From positions 1-5,586 of the forward strand of contig JACQUM010000029.1 of the NCBI GenBank assembly GCA_016210295.1: a stretch of DNA of 5,586 bases. The letters are read 5' to 3'. A program made the position numbers and the translations under genes. A model generated the notes under the pieces. The model ran no database searches. It had not been told where the DNA came from and was given only the letters and a program-made list of their open reading frames with translations. Origin of the DNA: Chloroflexota bacterium. Its GTDB lineage: Bacteria; Chloroflexota; Dehalococcoidia; UBA6926; JACQUM01. This document shows, one piece after another, positions 5,441-5,586 of the stretch; position 1 is the stretch's first letter, and each line of letters begins with the position of its first letter.

Positions 5441-5472
5441 AAGCGCCGCCCTTCCTAGGAAGGGCGGCGCTT
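5441..5472 (-). terminator. Perfect 32-base palindrome, likely terminator of tRNA-fMet
   Basis: The 32 bases are a perfect palindrome centred between 5456 and 5457: arm AAGCGCCGCCCTTCCT and its exact complement. It begins 10 bases past the tRNA 3' end on the minus strand and is followed there by CCTTTCCC, a poor T tract. Position and strength suggest transcription termination and a 3' processing boundary. On the plus strand GTTCTGTTCC follows, so it might act in both directions. Confidence 0.55.
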
Positions 5473-5482
5473 GTTCTGTTCC

Positions 5483-5557
5483 TGGTAGCGGGGGATGGAC
5501 TCGAACCATCGACCTTCGGGTTATGAGCCCGACGAGCTGCCGCTGCTCCACCCCGCG
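5483..5557 (-). tRNA. Initiator tRNA-fMet (anticodon CAT)
   Basis: This tRNA starts translation after being charged with Met and formylated by Fmt. The minus strand gives a full 75-base cloverleaf: acceptor CGCGGGG, D arm GAGC-AGCGGCA-GCTC, anticodon stem TCGGG/CCCGA with loop CTCATAA, variable AGGTC, T arm GATGG-TTCGAGT-CCATC, then CCCCGCT and ACCA, so CCA is encoded. Initiator marks are present: no Watson-Crick pair at 1:72 (C1 against U72), three consecutive G:C pairs at the base of the anticodon stem, and A11:U24 in the D stem. The D loop is two bases shorter than in E. coli, and U72 replaces the A72 found there. The promoter would lie beyond the right edge; only 29 bases upstream are in view. 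Confidence 0.97.
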
Positions 5558-5586
5558 ACGCGGAAGGGATGCGTCTGGTACCTGAA

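Larger units (their letters stand above)
5206..5482. other. Noncoding region with several palindromes
   Basis: This 277-base stretch between the crotonase start and the tRNA 3' end has no convincing gene. It holds a 7-bp hairpin at 5261-5277, a 10-bp hairpin at 5303-5325, a small CCGAA/TTCGG palindrome at 5372-5383, an 11-base copy of the tRNA 3' end at 5407-5417 and a 32-base perfect palindrome at 5441-5472. Short frames through it give Pro/Ser/Arg-rich peptides typical of translated palindromic repeats. Confidence 0.7.

Noticed and set aside
1..5586. CRISPR array, insertion sequence, phage or defence genes
   Set aside because: No regularly spaced repeats, transposase or integrase motifs are present. 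The genes are conserved housekeeping ones.

Overview
This window is a compact stretch of bacterial chromosome, GC-rich by eye, that holds mostly housekeeping genes. In order it carries: fmt (methionyl-tRNA formyltransferase, minus strand, interrupted by an in-frame stop); a DnaA-family replication initiator (plus); obg/cgtA (plus); nadD (plus, overlapping obg by one base); a crotonase / enoyl-CoA hydratase family gene (minus); and an initiator tRNA-fMet gene (minus) at the right edge. I see no transposase, phage gene, CRISPR array or defence gene. The host is a high-GC bacterium. The NadD loop that replaces the usual PPHK motif, and the overall style of the proteins, make me lean to Chloroflexota (perhaps Dehalococcoidia), but this rests on recall and is low confidence.

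Left part (1-867): fmt reads leftward. Its catalytic domain is intact, then a TAA occurs at 73-75, and the same frame continues as recognisable Fmt sequence to the window edge. The 147-base gap between fmt and the divergent dnaA-like gene holds a nested set of inverted repeats with an 11-bp perfect outer stem, which may be a structured leader.

Centre (868-3674): the DnaA-like protein has complete AAA+ motifs, but the DNA-recognition helix of domain IV departs from the usual RDHTT pattern. In the 119-base gap between this gene and obg, the plus strand changes from C-rich to G-rich. This change does not follow gene direction. The gap is also locally AT-rich and has a run of trinucleotides resembling DnaA-trios on the minus strand. 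Together with the adjacent dnaA-like gene, this makes the gap a candidate replication origin, the most interesting hypothesis in the window. It is unproven.

Right part (3674-5586): nadD follows obg by translational coupling, forming an obg-nadD unit that ends near a weak hairpin. The convergent crotonase gene has one of the two catalytic glutamates of classical enoyl-CoA hydratases and a glutamine in place of the other. A 277-base noncoding stretch with several palindromes separates it from tRNA-fMet. The initiator tRNA and Fmt act in the same step (formyl-Met initiation), so the apparent break in fmt is notable.
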